Numbered from the stretch's first letter, positions 18,568 through 27,546 are shown. The stretch is DNA of 64,000 nt from Collinsella sp. AM34-10 (GCF_003469185.1 NZ_QSIL01000005.1:130339-194338); one strand, 5' to 3'. Notes: a model not told the origin generated them from the sequence alone. Numbers and translations are program-made.

Positions 18568-19317
18568 TTACCCGTCCAGGACGATGCCGCCGTCGCAGTC
18601 ACCGATCTCGCCGTTCACGAAGCTGGCGAGGTCGGAAGCGAAGAACAGCACCATCTGCGCAGGCTCGCTGGCCTGGGCGGCGCGGCCCAGAGGAATACCG
18701 TTGATGATGCGCTGAGAGTTCTCGTCAGAGAGAATCGAGGTCATATCGGTCAACGTGAGCGACGGGCATACAGCGTTGCAGCGGACACCAAACTTGCCGC
18801 CTTCCTTGGCGACTGCCTTGGTTAGACCGTTAACACCGGCCTTGGAGCTGGCGTAGGCAGCGGTGCCGAGCAAGCCGCCACCGATCTTGCCAGCAACGGA
18901 GCTCACGTTGACGATAGTGCCGGCATGTGCCGCCTTAAAGTGCGGGTACACGGCATTCATCATAGTGAAGGTACCGTTGAGGTTGATGTCGATGGTGCGA
19001 CGCCACTCGGTGTCATCGATCTCGTCGAACTTCTTGGTGCTGATGACGCCAGCGCAGTTGATCAGGATATTGGTTTGCGGCAGGTCCGTAAAAATCTGCT
19101 CGACGGTCTCGCGCGCCTTGGGCGCATCGGCGACATCGAGCTGATAGAACTTGTTGCCCTCGCCAAGCTCGGCCACAGCGGCCTCGCCCTTAGCAGCGTT
19201 CCTTGCGATGAGCGCGACATGTCCGCCGCCCGCGACGATGCCCTTGGCGATCTCGAGGCCAATGCCCTGAGTGCCGCCCGTGACAATCGCGGTCTTGCCC
19301 GTGAAGTCAAATGCCAT
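18568..19317 (-). CDS. SDR-family oxidoreductase (KduD- or gluconate-5-dehydrogenase-like)
   Basis: Classical short-chain dehydrogenase of 249 residues. It has the cofactor loop TGGTQGIG, NCAG motif (INCAGV), catalytic serine region NVSSVAG, and YASSK with catalytic Tyr and Lys. The C-terminus FASDLASFVNGEIGDCDGGIVLDG is typical of sugar-alcohol and ketogluconate reductases. Its place beside kdgT suggests 3-deoxy-hexulosonate or gluconate metabolism; the exact substrate cannot be read from sequence. Start 19317 has GGGGGATGGAG upstream. Confidence 0.82.
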   Translation of the reverse strand: MAFDFTGKTAIVTGGTQGIGLEIAKGIVAGGGHVALIARNAAKGEAAVAELGEGNKFYQLDVADAPKARETVEQIFTDLPQTNILINCAGVISTKKFDEIDDTEWRRTIDINLNGTFTMMNAVYPHFKAAHAGTIVNVSSVAGKIGGGLLGTAAYASSKAGVNGLTKAVAKEGGKFGVRCNAVCPSLTLTDMTSILSDENSQRIINGIPLGRAAQASEPAQMVLFFASDLASFVNGEIGDCDGGIVLDG

Positions 19318-19529
19318 GACTCCATCCCCCTTTATATAAGGTGTCTCCTCGCGGGAAGTTGGAGCATCGCACGTGGCGATTATATAAGTCCCAGTCGTCA
19401 TGGTGGTGACAACCCCTCGCCTAACCGCGTGCATAATAGTTCTTTGAAACGCTTCAGCAATTGAATGATTTTAAGTCTTTATGCGCTCTTTATATTGCCC
19501 GCTGCATGAGGCCCGCATATGGGGGTATC

Positions 19530-19578
19530 ATCTTCCACCGAAAATAGTTTCTAGTGTTAGGGGTTTTCGGTGGAAGAT
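19530..19578. promoter_or_regulatory. 15-bp perfect inverted repeat overlapping the MarR start codon
   Basis: ATCTTCCACCGAAAA (19530-19544) and its exact complement TTTTCGGTGGAAGAT (19564-19578) are separated by 19 bases. The right arm contains the GTG start at 19570 and the spacer contains the ribosome-binding AGGGG. It could be the MarR operator or an mRNA hairpin that hides the start. Confidence 0.7.
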
Positions 19579-20019
19579 ACCGATTTCCATGAGCTTGGGC
19601 GTCAGCTCTTAACTGAGTTTGGCAGCATGCATCAGCGCATTTCACGCTTTGCGGACAAAGCTCTCGGCGGCGAGATGGCTGTCATGCGCGCCCTCATGCT
19701 CGCTGGCGGCTCGCTCACGCCGAGCGAACTCGCCGATCGCGCCTGGGTCTCGAGCGCCCGCATCGCCAATATCCTACGCGCTCTCGAAGCCAAGGGCTGG
19801 GTCGAGCGCGAACACTCAAAGACCGATCGTCGTCGCGTACACGTCACGGTGACCGACAAGGGATTCCAGGATCTCGAAATCAAACGTCGGGAATTCGAGA
19901 ACCGCACCGCGGCTTTCCTCGAGCAGCTCGGCGAAACAGATACCCAAGAGATGGTGCGCCTTCTTAGACGTGCCAACGAAATTATCGACCGCAATCAAGA
20001 AAGGAGAGATGCCGAGTGA
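19570..20019 (+). CDS. MarR-family transcriptional regulator
   Basis: Dimeric winged-helix regulator of 149 residues, first gene of an operon with two ABC exporters. The HTH reads LTPSELADRAWVSSARIANILRALEAKGWVERE, followed by the wing SKTDRRRVHVTVTDKG. The GTG start at 19570 has AGGGG upstream. The stop overlaps the next start (GTGA). A 15-bp inverted repeat covers the start, suggesting autoregulation. MarR-ABC-ABC operons commonly respond to the compounds they export; the ligand here is unknown. Confidence 0.88.
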   Translation: MEDTDFHELGRQLLTEFGSMHQRISRFADKALGGEMAVMRALMLAGGSLTPSELADRAWVSSARIANILRALEAKGWVEREHSKTDRRRVHVTVTDKGFQDLEIKRREFENRTAAFLEQLGETDTQEMVRLLRRANEIIDRNQERRDAE

Positions 20020-22385
20020 GGATTCTCAAGCTCTTTAAAAAGCATATTCCGGCACTGTTCACAGCTATCGTACTTATCGTAATCAGCTGCAACGCCGATC
20101 TGGCGCTGCCTACCTATATGAGCGACATCGTCGACGTGGGCGTGCAGCAAGGCGGCATCGCGTCGCCCGTACCCGACACCATCCGCGCCGAATCGCTCGA
20201 CGACCTCGAACTCTTTATGAGCGCCAAGGACGCCAAAGCTGTGGAGGCCGCGTTTAGCAAGGCGGACAATAACGGCATTCGCACGTACAAGGGAACCGAG
20301 GACGAGCGCGCCGACGGCAGCAAGCTCGCCGACATTATGAGTCTGCCTGAGACCGTCGTGCTCGCCTTCAACCAGGGCATCGACGCCGACTCCATGGGCG
20401 ACATGACCGGCGCATCCACCGAGAAAAGCGATGGCGCCGCCGCCCAGGCCATGCCCACCCCCGAGCAGATGGCGGCGATGACGCCCGAGCAGCTCGCCGA
20501 GATGCAGCGGAAGGCCGCTGCGGCGCAGAACATGCAAAAGCAGATTGATGCCGACGGCGGTAAGATCACCATGAAGAGCCTGCGTCTAAGCGTTGAAGGC
20601 GGCCTAATCGACCAGGGCAAGCTCGTCGAGGGCGCCAACGATATGGCTGACAAAATGGGCTCCATGTCGGGCTCCATCGTCACCCAGCGCGCCGTGAGCT
20701 ATGTGCAGGACGAGTACAAGGCACAGGGCATCGACCCCGCCGACGTGCAAAACGCCTACCTGGGCCGCATGGCGACCACGATGTTTGGTCTGTGTCTGGT
20801 GTCGCTGGTCGCCACCATCCTGACCGGCGCCGTGGCTTCGCGCACCGCCTGCTCCATCGCCCGCGACCTGCGCCGCGAGACCTTCAACAAGGTTATGCAC
20901 TTCTCACCGGCCGAGGTGGGCAAGTTTAGCCAGGCCTCGCTCATCACCCGCTGCACCAACGACATTCAGCAGATCCAGATGGCCGCAACCCTGTTTATCC
21001 GCATGTGTCTGATGGCCCCCGTCATGGGCATCGTCGCCGTCATGCGCGTCCTGGCCAACCACACCGGCCTCGAGTGGACCATCGCCGTGGCCATCATCGC
21101 GGTCTCGGCCGTCGTCGGTGTGCTTATGGGCCTCACCATGCCCAAGTTCAAAAAGATGCAAAGTTACGTGGACCGTGTGAACCTTACCGCTCGCGAGCTG
21201 CTCGATGGCCTTATGCCCATCCGCTCGTTCAACCGCGAGGAACATGAGCTCGAACGTTTTGACAAGGCGTCACTCGACCTGATGACTACGCAGCTCTACA
21301 CCAACCGCGCCATGAGCTTTATGATGCCGCTCATGATGCTCGTCATGAACTGCATCACCGTGCTTATCGTCTGGTTTGGCGCGCAGGGCGTGTCCGACGG
21401 CGTGATGCAGGTCGGCAACATGATGGCGTTTATCTCCTACACCATGCAGATCGTCATGGCGTTTATGATCCTCACCATGGTTTCGGTCATCCTGCCCCGT
21501 GCCGAAGTCGCAGCCGAGCGCGTGGAAGAGGTCATCACCTGCCCCACGAGCATCAACGACCCCGTCTCGCCCAAACTGCCCGCGGCCAGCGCGCCGCGCG
21601 GTGAGCTCACCTTCCGCGACGTGAGCTTCCAGTACCCCGATGCCCGCGCCGATGTCATCAGCGGCGTGAACTTCACCACACATGCCGGTCAGATGCTCGG
21701 CATTATTGGCTCCACGGGCTCGGGCAAGTCCACGCTCGTGCAGCTGATTCCGCGCTTATACGACGTCACGGGCGGCAGCATTTCGCTCGACGGCATCGAC
21801 GTGCGCGACATGACCCTTTCCGAGCTGCGCCGCCGCATTGGTTACATCCCGCAGCAGGGTCGCCTGTTCTCGGGCACCGTCAAGAGCAACCTCAAGTTTG
21901 CCGGCGACATGGTGAGCGACGAGGACATGCACGAGGCCGCACGCATCGCACAGGCCGAGGACTTTATCGCCGAGCGCGAGGGCGGCTACGACTCCCCCAT
22001 CAGCCAGGGCGGCTCCAATGTCTCGGGCGGTCAGCGCCAGCGTCTGGCCATCGCCCGCGCGTTGGCCAAAAAGCCCGAGATCGTGGTTTTCGATGACTCA
22101 TTTAGCGCCCTCGACTACAAGACCGACGCGCGTCTGCGCGAGGAGCTGGCTAAAAACGTTACCGACGCCGCACTCGTGGTCGTGGCCCAGCGCATCGCGA
22201 CCATCATGCACGCCGACCAGATCATCGTGCTCGACGACGGCCACGTGGTGGGCACCGGCACGCACGAGGAGCTGCTTCACAACTGCCCGGCGTACCTGGA
22301 GATTGCACAGTCGCAGCTTTCCGCCGAGGAGCTGGGACTTACCCAAGAAGAGATTGCAACCGTTATGGAAGGAGGCGAGCGCTAA
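20016..22385 (+). CDS. ABC exporter half-transporter with large inserted extracytoplasmic segment
   Basis: Type IV ABC exporter subunit of 789 residues, pairing with the next gene as a heterodimer. TM1 is near residues 12-32. A soluble segment of about 210 residues follows (about 40-245), containing a Met/Gln-rich stretch (TPEQMAAMTPEQLAEMQRKA), before TM2 at about 248. The NBD has Walker A GSTGSGKST (about 565), signature VSGGQRQR (about 669) and Walker B IVVFDDSFSALD. Asp in place of the Walker B glutamate suggests the degenerate site of a heterodimer. GTG start overlaps the marR stop; it shares one base with the next gene. Confidence 0.9.
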   Translation: MRILKLFKKHIPALFTAIVLIVISCNADLALPTYMSDIVDVGVQQGGIASPVPDTIRAESLDDLELFMSAKDAKAVEAAFSKADNNGIRTYKGTEDERADGSKLADIMSLPETVVLAFNQGIDADSMGDMTGASTEKSDGAAAQAMPTPEQMAAMTPEQLAEMQRKAAAAQNMQKQIDADGGKITMKSLRLSVEGGLIDQGKLVEGANDMADKMGSMSGSIVTQRAVSYVQDEYKAQGIDPADVQNAYLGRMATTMFGLCLVSLVATILTGAVASRTACSIARDLRRETFNKVMHFSPAEVGKFSQASLITRCTNDIQQIQMAATLFIRMCLMAPVMGIVAVMRVLANHTGLEWTIAVAIIAVSAVVGVLMGLTMPKFKKMQSYVDRVNLTARELLDGLMPIRSFNREEHELERFDKASLDLMTTQLYTNRAMSFMMPLMMLVMNCITVLIVWFGAQGVSDGVMQVGNMMAFISYTMQIVMAFMILTMVSVILPRAEVAAERVEEVITCPTSINDPVSPKLPAASAPRGELTFRDVSFQYPDARADVISGVNFTTHAGQMLGIIGSTGSGKSTLVQLIPRLYDVTGGSISLDGIDVRDMTLSELRRRIGYIPQQGRLFSGTVKSNLKFAGDMVSDEDMHEAARIAQAEDFIAEREGGYDSPISQGGSNVSGGQRQRLAIARALAKKPEIVVFDDSFSALDYKTDARLREELAKNVTDAALVVVAQRIATIMHADQIIVLDDGHVVGTGTHEELLHNCPAYLEIAQSQLSAEELGLTQEEIATVMEGGER

Positions 22386-24241
22386 TGGCAGACGAGACCA
22401 AGACTCAGATTCCCAAGCCCACCCGCCGGCGTGGTCCCATGGGCCGCATGGGCGGCATGGGCCGCGGCGAAAAGGCCAAGGACTTTAAGGGCACCATGAG
22501 GCAGCTGCTCGGCTATATCGGCCAGCACAAGATTGCCGTGTTTGCCGCCGTCGCCTTTGCCGTGTGCTCGGTCATCTTTAATATTGTGGGGCCAAAGGTA
22601 CTTGGCCAGGTTACGACCAAGCTGTTCGAGGGCCTGGTTGCCAAGGTCAACGGTACCGGCGATGTCGACTTTAACTGGATCGCCAAGACGCTCGGCTTTT
22701 TGCTCTGCCTGTACCTGGCAAGCTCTGCCTGCAGTCTGATCCAGGGTTGGCTCATGACCGGCGTCACGCAAAAGATTTGCTACCGCATGCGCAAGGAGAT
22801 CGCCGCCAAGATCGCCGTCGTGCCGATGAGCTACTTCAACGGTCACAGCAAGGGTGACGTGCTCAGCCGCATCACCAACGACGTCGATACGCTCGGACAG
22901 TCGCTCAACCAGAGCGTGACGCAGCTTATTACGTCCGTCACGCAGATTATCGGCGTGCTCGTCATGATGCTTTCGATCAGTCTGCCGCTCACCGGCGTCA
23001 CCGTGCTCACGCTGCCGGCAGCCGCGATTATCCTGACCGTTATGATTCACTTCTCGCAGCCGTATTTCCGCGAGCAACAGCAGGTCCTGGGCGCCGTCAA
23101 CGGCATTATTGAGGAGGATTTTGCCGGCCAGAACGTTATTCAGGTGTTCGACCGCGCCGAAGCCTCGATCGAGGAGTTCGACCGTCAAAACGACCGACTC
23201 TTTATTAGCGGCTGGCGCTCGCAGTTCCTGTCGGGACTGATGATGCCGCTTATGAGCCTGGTGGGCAACATGGGCTACGTGGGCGTCGTCGTGGTGGGCG
23301 CGCAGCTCGCGCTGACCGGCAATGCCACGCCCGGCGACATCCAGAGCTTTATCCAGTACGTTCGCAACTTTACGCAACCCGTGCAGCAGCTGGGCAATGT
23401 GAGCAACACGATGCAGTCGATGGCCGCCGCCACCGAGCGTGTCTTTGAGTTCCTGGCCGCGCCCGAGGAGGAGCAGAAGGCCGACGCGCAGATCCCCGAG
23501 AAGCGCCCCGGCCACGTGGAGTTTGACCATGTCAAGTTTGGCTACACGCCCGACAAGACCATCATCCACGACTTTAGCTGCGAGGCACAGCCCGGCCAGA
23601 CCATCGCCATCGTCGGCCCCACCGGCGCCGGCAAGACCACGCTCATCAAGCTGCTGCAGCGCTTCTACGACGTGGACGGCGGTTCGCTGCGCGTCGAGGG
23701 TGTCGACGTGCGAGACTGGGATCGCGCGGCGCTGCGCGGCGAGTTTGCCATGGTGCTGCAGGATACCTGGCTGTTTAACGGCACGATCCGCGAGAACATC
23801 CGCTACGGACGTCCCGATGCGAGCGATGCCGAGGTCGAGGCCGCCGCACGCGCCGCACGCTGCGACCACTTTATCCATACGCTCGCCGGCGGCTACGACT
23901 TTATGATCAACGAGGAAGGCACTAACCTGTCGCAGGGCCAGCGCCAGCTCGTGACCATCGCCCGTGCCATTTTGGCCGACCGCCCGGCGCTGATTCTGGA
24001 CGAGGCGACCTCCAACGTCGATACCCGCACCGAGGAGCTTATTCAGCGCGCCATGGATGCGCTGATGCAGGGCCGCACGAGCTTTGTCATCGCGCACCGC
24101 CTGTCCACGATCCGCAACGCCGACGTGATCTTGGTGATCCGCGACGGCGACATCGTCGAGAAGGGCACGCACGATGAGCTGCTCGCCCAGGGCGGCTTCT
24201 ACGCCGACCTGTACAACTCGCAGTTCGACGAGGCGGCGTAG
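22385..24241 (+). CDS. ABC exporter half-transporter
   Basis: Second subunit, 618 residues, of the MarR-linked exporter. A basic, Gly/Met-rich N-terminus (RRRGPMGRMGGMGRG) precedes six membrane helices. The NBD has Walker A GPTGAGKTT (about 411), signature LSQGQRQ (about 515) and Walker B ALILDEATSNVD with the catalytic glutamate. It overlaps the preceding stop codon (TAATG). A terminator follows at 24276-24307. Confidence 0.92.
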   Translation: MADETKTQIPKPTRRRGPMGRMGGMGRGEKAKDFKGTMRQLLGYIGQHKIAVFAAVAFAVCSVIFNIVGPKVLGQVTTKLFEGLVAKVNGTGDVDFNWIAKTLGFLLCLYLASSACSLIQGWLMTGVTQKICYRMRKEIAAKIAVVPMSYFNGHSKGDVLSRITNDVDTLGQSLNQSVTQLITSVTQIIGVLVMMLSISLPLTGVTVLTLPAAAIILTVMIHFSQPYFREQQQVLGAVNGIIEEDFAGQNVIQVFDRAEASIEEFDRQNDRLFISGWRSQFLSGLMMPLMSLVGNMGYVGVVVVGAQLALTGNATPGDIQSFIQYVRNFTQPVQQLGNVSNTMQSMAAATERVFEFLAAPEEEQKADAQIPEKRPGHVEFDHVKFGYTPDKTIIHDFSCEAQPGQTIAIVGPTGAGKTTLIKLLQRFYDVDGGSLRVEGVDVRDWDRAALRGEFAMVLQDTWLFNGTIRENIRYGRPDASDAEVEAAARAARCDHFIHTLAGGYDFMINEEGTNLSQGQRQLVTIARAILADRPALILDEATSNVDTRTEELIQRAMDALMQGRTSFVIAHRLSTIRNADVILVIRDGDIVEKGTHDELLAQGGFYADLYNSQFDEAA

Positions 24242-24275
24242 ATTCGGCCGCAGGGAACGGATAACGCCCGAGAAC

Positions 24276-24307
24276 GGGGGCGCAGGACAACCTGCGTCCC
24301 CTTTTTT
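24276..24307 (+). terminator. Terminator after the ABC exporter operon
   Basis: GC stem (GGGGCGCAGG / CCTGCGTCCCC) with ACAA loop followed by six T residues, 35 bases after the stop codon. Confidence 0.85.
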
Positions 24308-24411
24308 GTTCTGCGGCCCTCGAACTGCCTCCCCTGAAACTCGATCGACGACCTCTTCCAAGCCACGTGGCATCATTCCATTCCAGGACTAGCTGACGTT
24401 TACCCAGATAA

Positions 24412-24450
24412 AACCTGCCAAAATAAACCTGTCCCTTTTTGGCAGGTTTC
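24412..24450. repeat. Constant-loop hairpin H2
   Basis: Perfect 13-bp stem (AAACCTGCCAAAA / TTTTGGCAGGTTT) with loop TAAACCTGTCCCT. The flank GACGTTTACCCAGATA (24396-24411) recurs in inverse orientation beside the hairpins at 42293 and 46877, so these three copies form a longer repeat. It lies just upstream of the aroF promoter. Confidence 0.75.
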
Positions 24451-24465
24451 GTGGTGACAAGGGCT

Positions 24466-24494
24466 TGCACTTTAGCGTGCGACAGCGGATAATG
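24466..24494 (+). promoter_or_regulatory. Sigma-70-type promoter for aroF
   Basis: TTGCAC (24466-24471) and GATAAT (24489-24494) with a 17-base spacer, 51 bases before the aroF start codon. Confidence 0.6.
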
Positions 24495-24545
24495 CCGAGC
24501 ATTCGGCAATTCACACTTTGTCTTATTTGATTGAGGAGGCCCCGC

Positions 24546-25577
24546 ATGGCCATGGATTTTAAACGCAGGCTGCCGATCCCCATGGAAATCCGCGAGGAAA
24601 TGCCACTTTCCTCCGAGCTTACCGCCAAAAAGCAGGCATTCGACGCCGAGGTCGCCAAGATCTTTACCGGGGAGGACGCGCGCAAGGTGCTCATCATCGG
24701 CCCGTGCTCTGCCGACCGCGAGGACTCGGTCCTCGAGTACATGAACCGCCTGGCCAAGGTCGCCGAAGAGGTCAAGGACAAGCTCATCATCATTCCGCGC
24801 GTCTACACCAACAAGCCGCGCACCAAGGGCACCGGCTACAAGGGCCTGCTGCACAACCCCGACCCCGAGGCCCCCGACGACCTGCTCGAAGGCGTTAAGG
24901 CCATCCGCCACATGCACCTGCGCGTAATCGAGGAGACCGGCTTCTTTACCGCCGACGAGATGCTCTATCCGTCTAACTACCAGTACCTCGTTGACCTGCT
25001 GAGCTATGTTGCCGTGGGCGCACGCTCGGTCGAGAACCAGGAGCATCGCCTGGTGTCGAGCGGCATTTCGGTGCCCGTCGGCATGAAGAATCCCACCGCC
25101 GGTTCCACCACCGTCATGCTCAACTCCATCTACGCCGCCCAGGCACATCAGAGCTTCATCTTCCGTAACTGGGAGGTTGAGTGCGACGGCAACCCGCTCG
25201 CACACGCCGTCATGCGTGGCTACATCGGTCTCGACGGTCGCACCTACCCCAATTACCACTACGAGCACCTGGAGCGCCTGGCCGAGCGCTATACCGAGCA
25301 TGCCGGCTACGCCAATCCGGCGGCGGTCATCGACTGCAACCACGACAACTCGGGCAAGCGCCCGCTGGAGCAGTACCGCATTTGCAAGGAGGTACTCGAC
25401 AGCTGCCGCCGCAACGAGTCCATCTCCAAGCTGGTCAAGGGCTTTATGATCGAATCCTACCTGGAGGACGGTAACCAGCCTGTCGACGGCGGCGTCTTTG
25501 GCAAGTCAATCACCGATCCGTGCCTGGGCTGGGAAAAGACCGATTACCTCATCCACGAGATCGCAGAGCGGGTGTAG
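24546..25577 (+). CDS. aroF: 3-deoxy-7-phosphoheptulonate (DAHP) synthase, class I
   Basis: Condenses phosphoenolpyruvate and erythrose-4-phosphate, the first step of aromatic amino acid synthesis. The 343-residue product has IIGPCSADRED, IPRVYTNKPRTKGTGYKG, GARSVENQEHRL, VGMKNPTAGS and IDCNHDNSGKRP, the metal and substrate motifs of AroF/G/H-type enzymes. ATG 24546 is preferred, with GGAGG upstream. Which feedback inhibitor it responds to cannot be read. Its stop codon is followed at once by structured element S1. Confidence 0.93.
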   Translation: MAMDFKRRLPIPMEIREEMPLSSELTAKKQAFDAEVAKIFTGEDARKVLIIGPCSADREDSVLEYMNRLAKVAEEVKDKLIIIPRVYTNKPRTKGTGYKGLLHNPDPEAPDDLLEGVKAIRHMHLRVIEETGFFTADEMLYPSNYQYLVDLLSYVAVGARSVENQEHRLVSSGISVPVGMKNPTAGSTTVMLNSIYAAQAHQSFIFRNWEVECDGNPLAHAVMRGYIGLDGRTYPNYHYEHLERLAERYTEHAGYANPAAVIDCNHDNSGKRPLEQYRICKEVLDSCRRNESISKLVKGFMIESYLEDGNQPVDGGVFGKSITDPCLGWEKTDYLIHEIAERV

Positions 25578-25750
25578 GTTACGGCGTTTTACCAAACGCC
25601 GTAACCGGCCGACGCTGCAAACCCGCCAGAGCGGCAATCTGCCTTTCAGCTTCGACGGCATGACCAAAAGGTCAATGCCGCCTCGCTTCAAGGCACCTTG
25701 CTCGCTCTGGCCGGTTTTCGCTGACGTTTTTCTACCAGCGTCGTTGCCAA
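25578..25750 (+). repeat. Structured repeat element S1 (candidate ncRNA or 3' UTR element)
   Basis: Begins at the base after the aroF stop. Hairpin P1: GTTACGGCG / CGCCGTAAC with loop TTTTACCAAA (25578-25605). P3 pairs 25622-25632 with 25704-25714 (GCCAGAGC / GCTCTGGC). P4 is GGCATGACC-AAAA-GGTCAATGCC (25657-25679). Constant unpaired segments include GGCAATCTG, ACCTTGCTCGC and GTTTTCGCTG. A second copy (61413-61568, minus strand) has the same loops and P4 but changed P1 and P3 stems that still pair. Confidence 0.75.
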
Positions 25751-25778
25751 AGCTGGCACTTGGGGACGCTCCTTTTGG

Positions 25779-25811
25779 GGTAGTCGTTGGGGACATTCTT
25801 AAACGACTACC
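25779..25811. repeat. Constant-loop hairpin H8
   Basis: Perfect 10-bp stem GGTAGTCGTT / AACGACTACC. On the minus strand the 13-nt loop is TAAGAATGTCCCC. A half-element with a similar loop (GGGGACGCTCC, near 25762) lies just before it without a matching right arm. Confidence 0.65.
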
Positions 25812-25890
25812 CAGAATGAGAGTGGATAATCTCCCGTTTTTGTGGCCTGCTTTTCGAGCGAAAGTGGGAGATTATCCACTCTCATTCTGG
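25811..25890. repeat. Long perfect palindrome
   Basis: Perfect 25-bp arms (25811-25835 and 25866-25890) around a 30-nt loop beginning GTTTTTGTGGCCT. It abuts hairpin H8. With S1 these fill most of the 482-base gap between aroF and the acetyltransferase; the remaining 170 bases (25891-26059) show nothing recognisable. Confidence 0.7.
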
Positions 25891-26059
25891 TTAGTTCCGC
25901 CCATGCGCTGGGGTGGGGGATATGCGTCTTCCACCCTCATTCCTTCTTAGGGCCCTCCGTCCCCGAGTGATCGAGGCTCGTCTGCCGAATGGTCGATGCG
26001 GCCGTCCTGCGTCCATGTCACACTCAGAGATGGCCTGACCCAACCTGGAAGGAGCCTCC

Positions 26060-26710
26060 ATGAGCCTTGACAACGTAACTCTGCGCGCCGCCACGCTCGA
26101 TGACTTGACCGGCATCGCCGCCATTTACAACCAGCTGTGGTGCAACACACTACGCAACCGCGGCGACGTCGAAGCCGCCGATTTCTGCGCCCGCTTTAAC
26201 ATCGCTATGCAGCTGCAGCGCTCCCCCATCGCACTCGTCGCCGAGGCCGAGGGCCGCACTATCGCCGCCTGCTGTATCGGCATCTTCGAGGACGGCAAGC
26301 CGCGCACCAATCCCACGTGGGAGCCCTGCTACGACGAGATGCTCGCCCAGGCAACCGAGATGGCAAAGACCGCCGATGCCAAGCTCGAGGGCTCGCTCTT
26401 TGGCGACAGTCGTGAAAAGGCCACGGCCGACCGCTTTGCCGCCACGGGCAACGAGTATGCCCAGGGCCAGCTCAACCTGATCATCATCGTGCCCGAGTGG
26501 CAGGGCAAGGGACTCGGCCGCGCACTCATCGACCTTTCGCGCGCCGAGCTCGCCAAGGCAGGCTGCACCAAGTTCTTCCTGATGAGCGACTGCAACTCCG
26601 ATTGGCAGTTCTACGAGCACCTCAACATGAAGCGCATCCTGGAAGATCACAGCCAAGACACCGGCGACGGCTTTATCGTCTACATGTACGGAGGCGACAC
26701 GCAGGATTAG
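26060..26710 (+). CDS. GNAT-family N-acetyltransferase
   Basis: Acetyl-CoA-dependent acyltransferase of 216 residues, substrate unknown. The N-terminal VTLRAATLDDLTGIAAIYNQLW is typical of GNAT. The acetyl-CoA loop is LIIIVPEWQGKGLGRALIDL (Q/RxxGxG type), followed by FFLMSDCNSDWQFYEHLNMKR. ATG at 26060 has GGAAGGAG upstream. It is a single-gene unit. Confidence 0.85.
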   Translation: MSLDNVTLRAATLDDLTGIAAIYNQLWCNTLRNRGDVEAADFCARFNIAMQLQRSPIALVAEAEGRTIAACCIGIFEDGKPRTNPTWEPCYDEMLAQATEMAKTADAKLEGSLFGDSREKATADRFAATGNEYAQGQLNLIIIVPEWQGKGLGRALIDLSRAELAKAGCTKFFLMSDCNSDWQFYEHLNMKRILEDHSQDTGDGFIVYMYGGDTQD

Positions 26711-26745
26711 CCTGTGTGCCGCCTCACGGGCTTTCTCCAAGACAG

Positions 26746-27249
26746 TCAGCAATCAGCCAAGAGAGCTAACAGGGTGCGCTCTCCTCGACAATAGGGACAT
26801 TCATCCTGCGAAGCGTCGTATAGATGACCGCGCCGCGGACACTCAACCGTCGTCTCGGATAGATACAGGTCGAGTAGGCGCGCCCATGTGCGTGCGTCAA
26901 GGCGCTCCTCCGCCCTGCCATACAACGACCGGCGGAAAGCCTCGCTCATAAGGTGGCCAAAGTCATCGAGCTCGAGAGCGTACACCGGGATAAGGTGTCC
27001 GACCAGCGTCCCCACGAAGGGACTGCGCCCGTTACACGCGCAGTTGTTCAGCGACGGTGCAGGCGGTATGTCGTCATCCAGGTCAAAAATGCCCAAGTCA
27101 AGTTCGCCAGAACTGTACGGATGAATTCCGCGATTGAGCATCTTGAAGATATGGACCGCGAGTCCAAAGTCGTCCGTCTGAGGTGTAAACACCGGGGCAT
27201 TCGTGGACGCCGCCAAGCTCTCGAAATCGCTGATGCCGGCTATCTCCAT
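26746..27249 (-). pseudogene. Fragment resembling the C-lobe of a bacterial protein-kinase-like protein
   Basis: 167 codons. DDFGLAVHIFKMLNRGIHPYS resembles the helix after the activation segment in kinase-like proteins that normally carry an N-terminal ATP lobe. The end WARLLDLYLSETTVECPRRG followed by HLYDASQDECPYC resembles the cysteine-containing tail of that group. The N-lobe and catalytic loop are absent, so this is probably a 5'-truncated remnant, or a short gene starting at ATG 27249, which has only a weak ribosome-binding site. Family resemblance is by eye and moderate. Confidence 0.45.
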
Positions 27250-27324
27250 GAGCTAAAGCACTCGGAGGCAATATAGCCGGGAGCGGCGCATGCAGTCCTA
27301 TGTGTCACATCCGAAAGCGTAAAG

Positions 27325-27546
27325 CTATACGAGCGCCTTGATCGTATCCATACCCGCACGCGCCGAAACCTCGCAGCCCTTCTGCCCGTTGAGCACGCGC
27401 TCGAGCAGTTTATCGTATGCGCGCTGGGCTTCGGGGGCCAGGTGCGCCCCGTTAAACATGCCCTCGGGTCGCACGCTTCCCTTCGAATCGATCATACAAG
27501 CCCCCAATCCGTTTGGTTTCCCCAGATTGTGAGCCCGCACACCCAA
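27325..27546 (-). pseudogene. Unrecognised 73-codon reading frame, possible gene 3' remnant
   Basis: The GTG-initiated frame has no ribosome-binding site. Its last 45 residues (GAHLAPEAQRAYDKLLERVL... AGMDTIKALV) look like a well-formed helical C-terminus with normal codon use. I do not recognise the family. With the neighbouring kinase-like fragment it suggests gene decay between the acetyltransferase and aguA. Confidence 0.3.
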
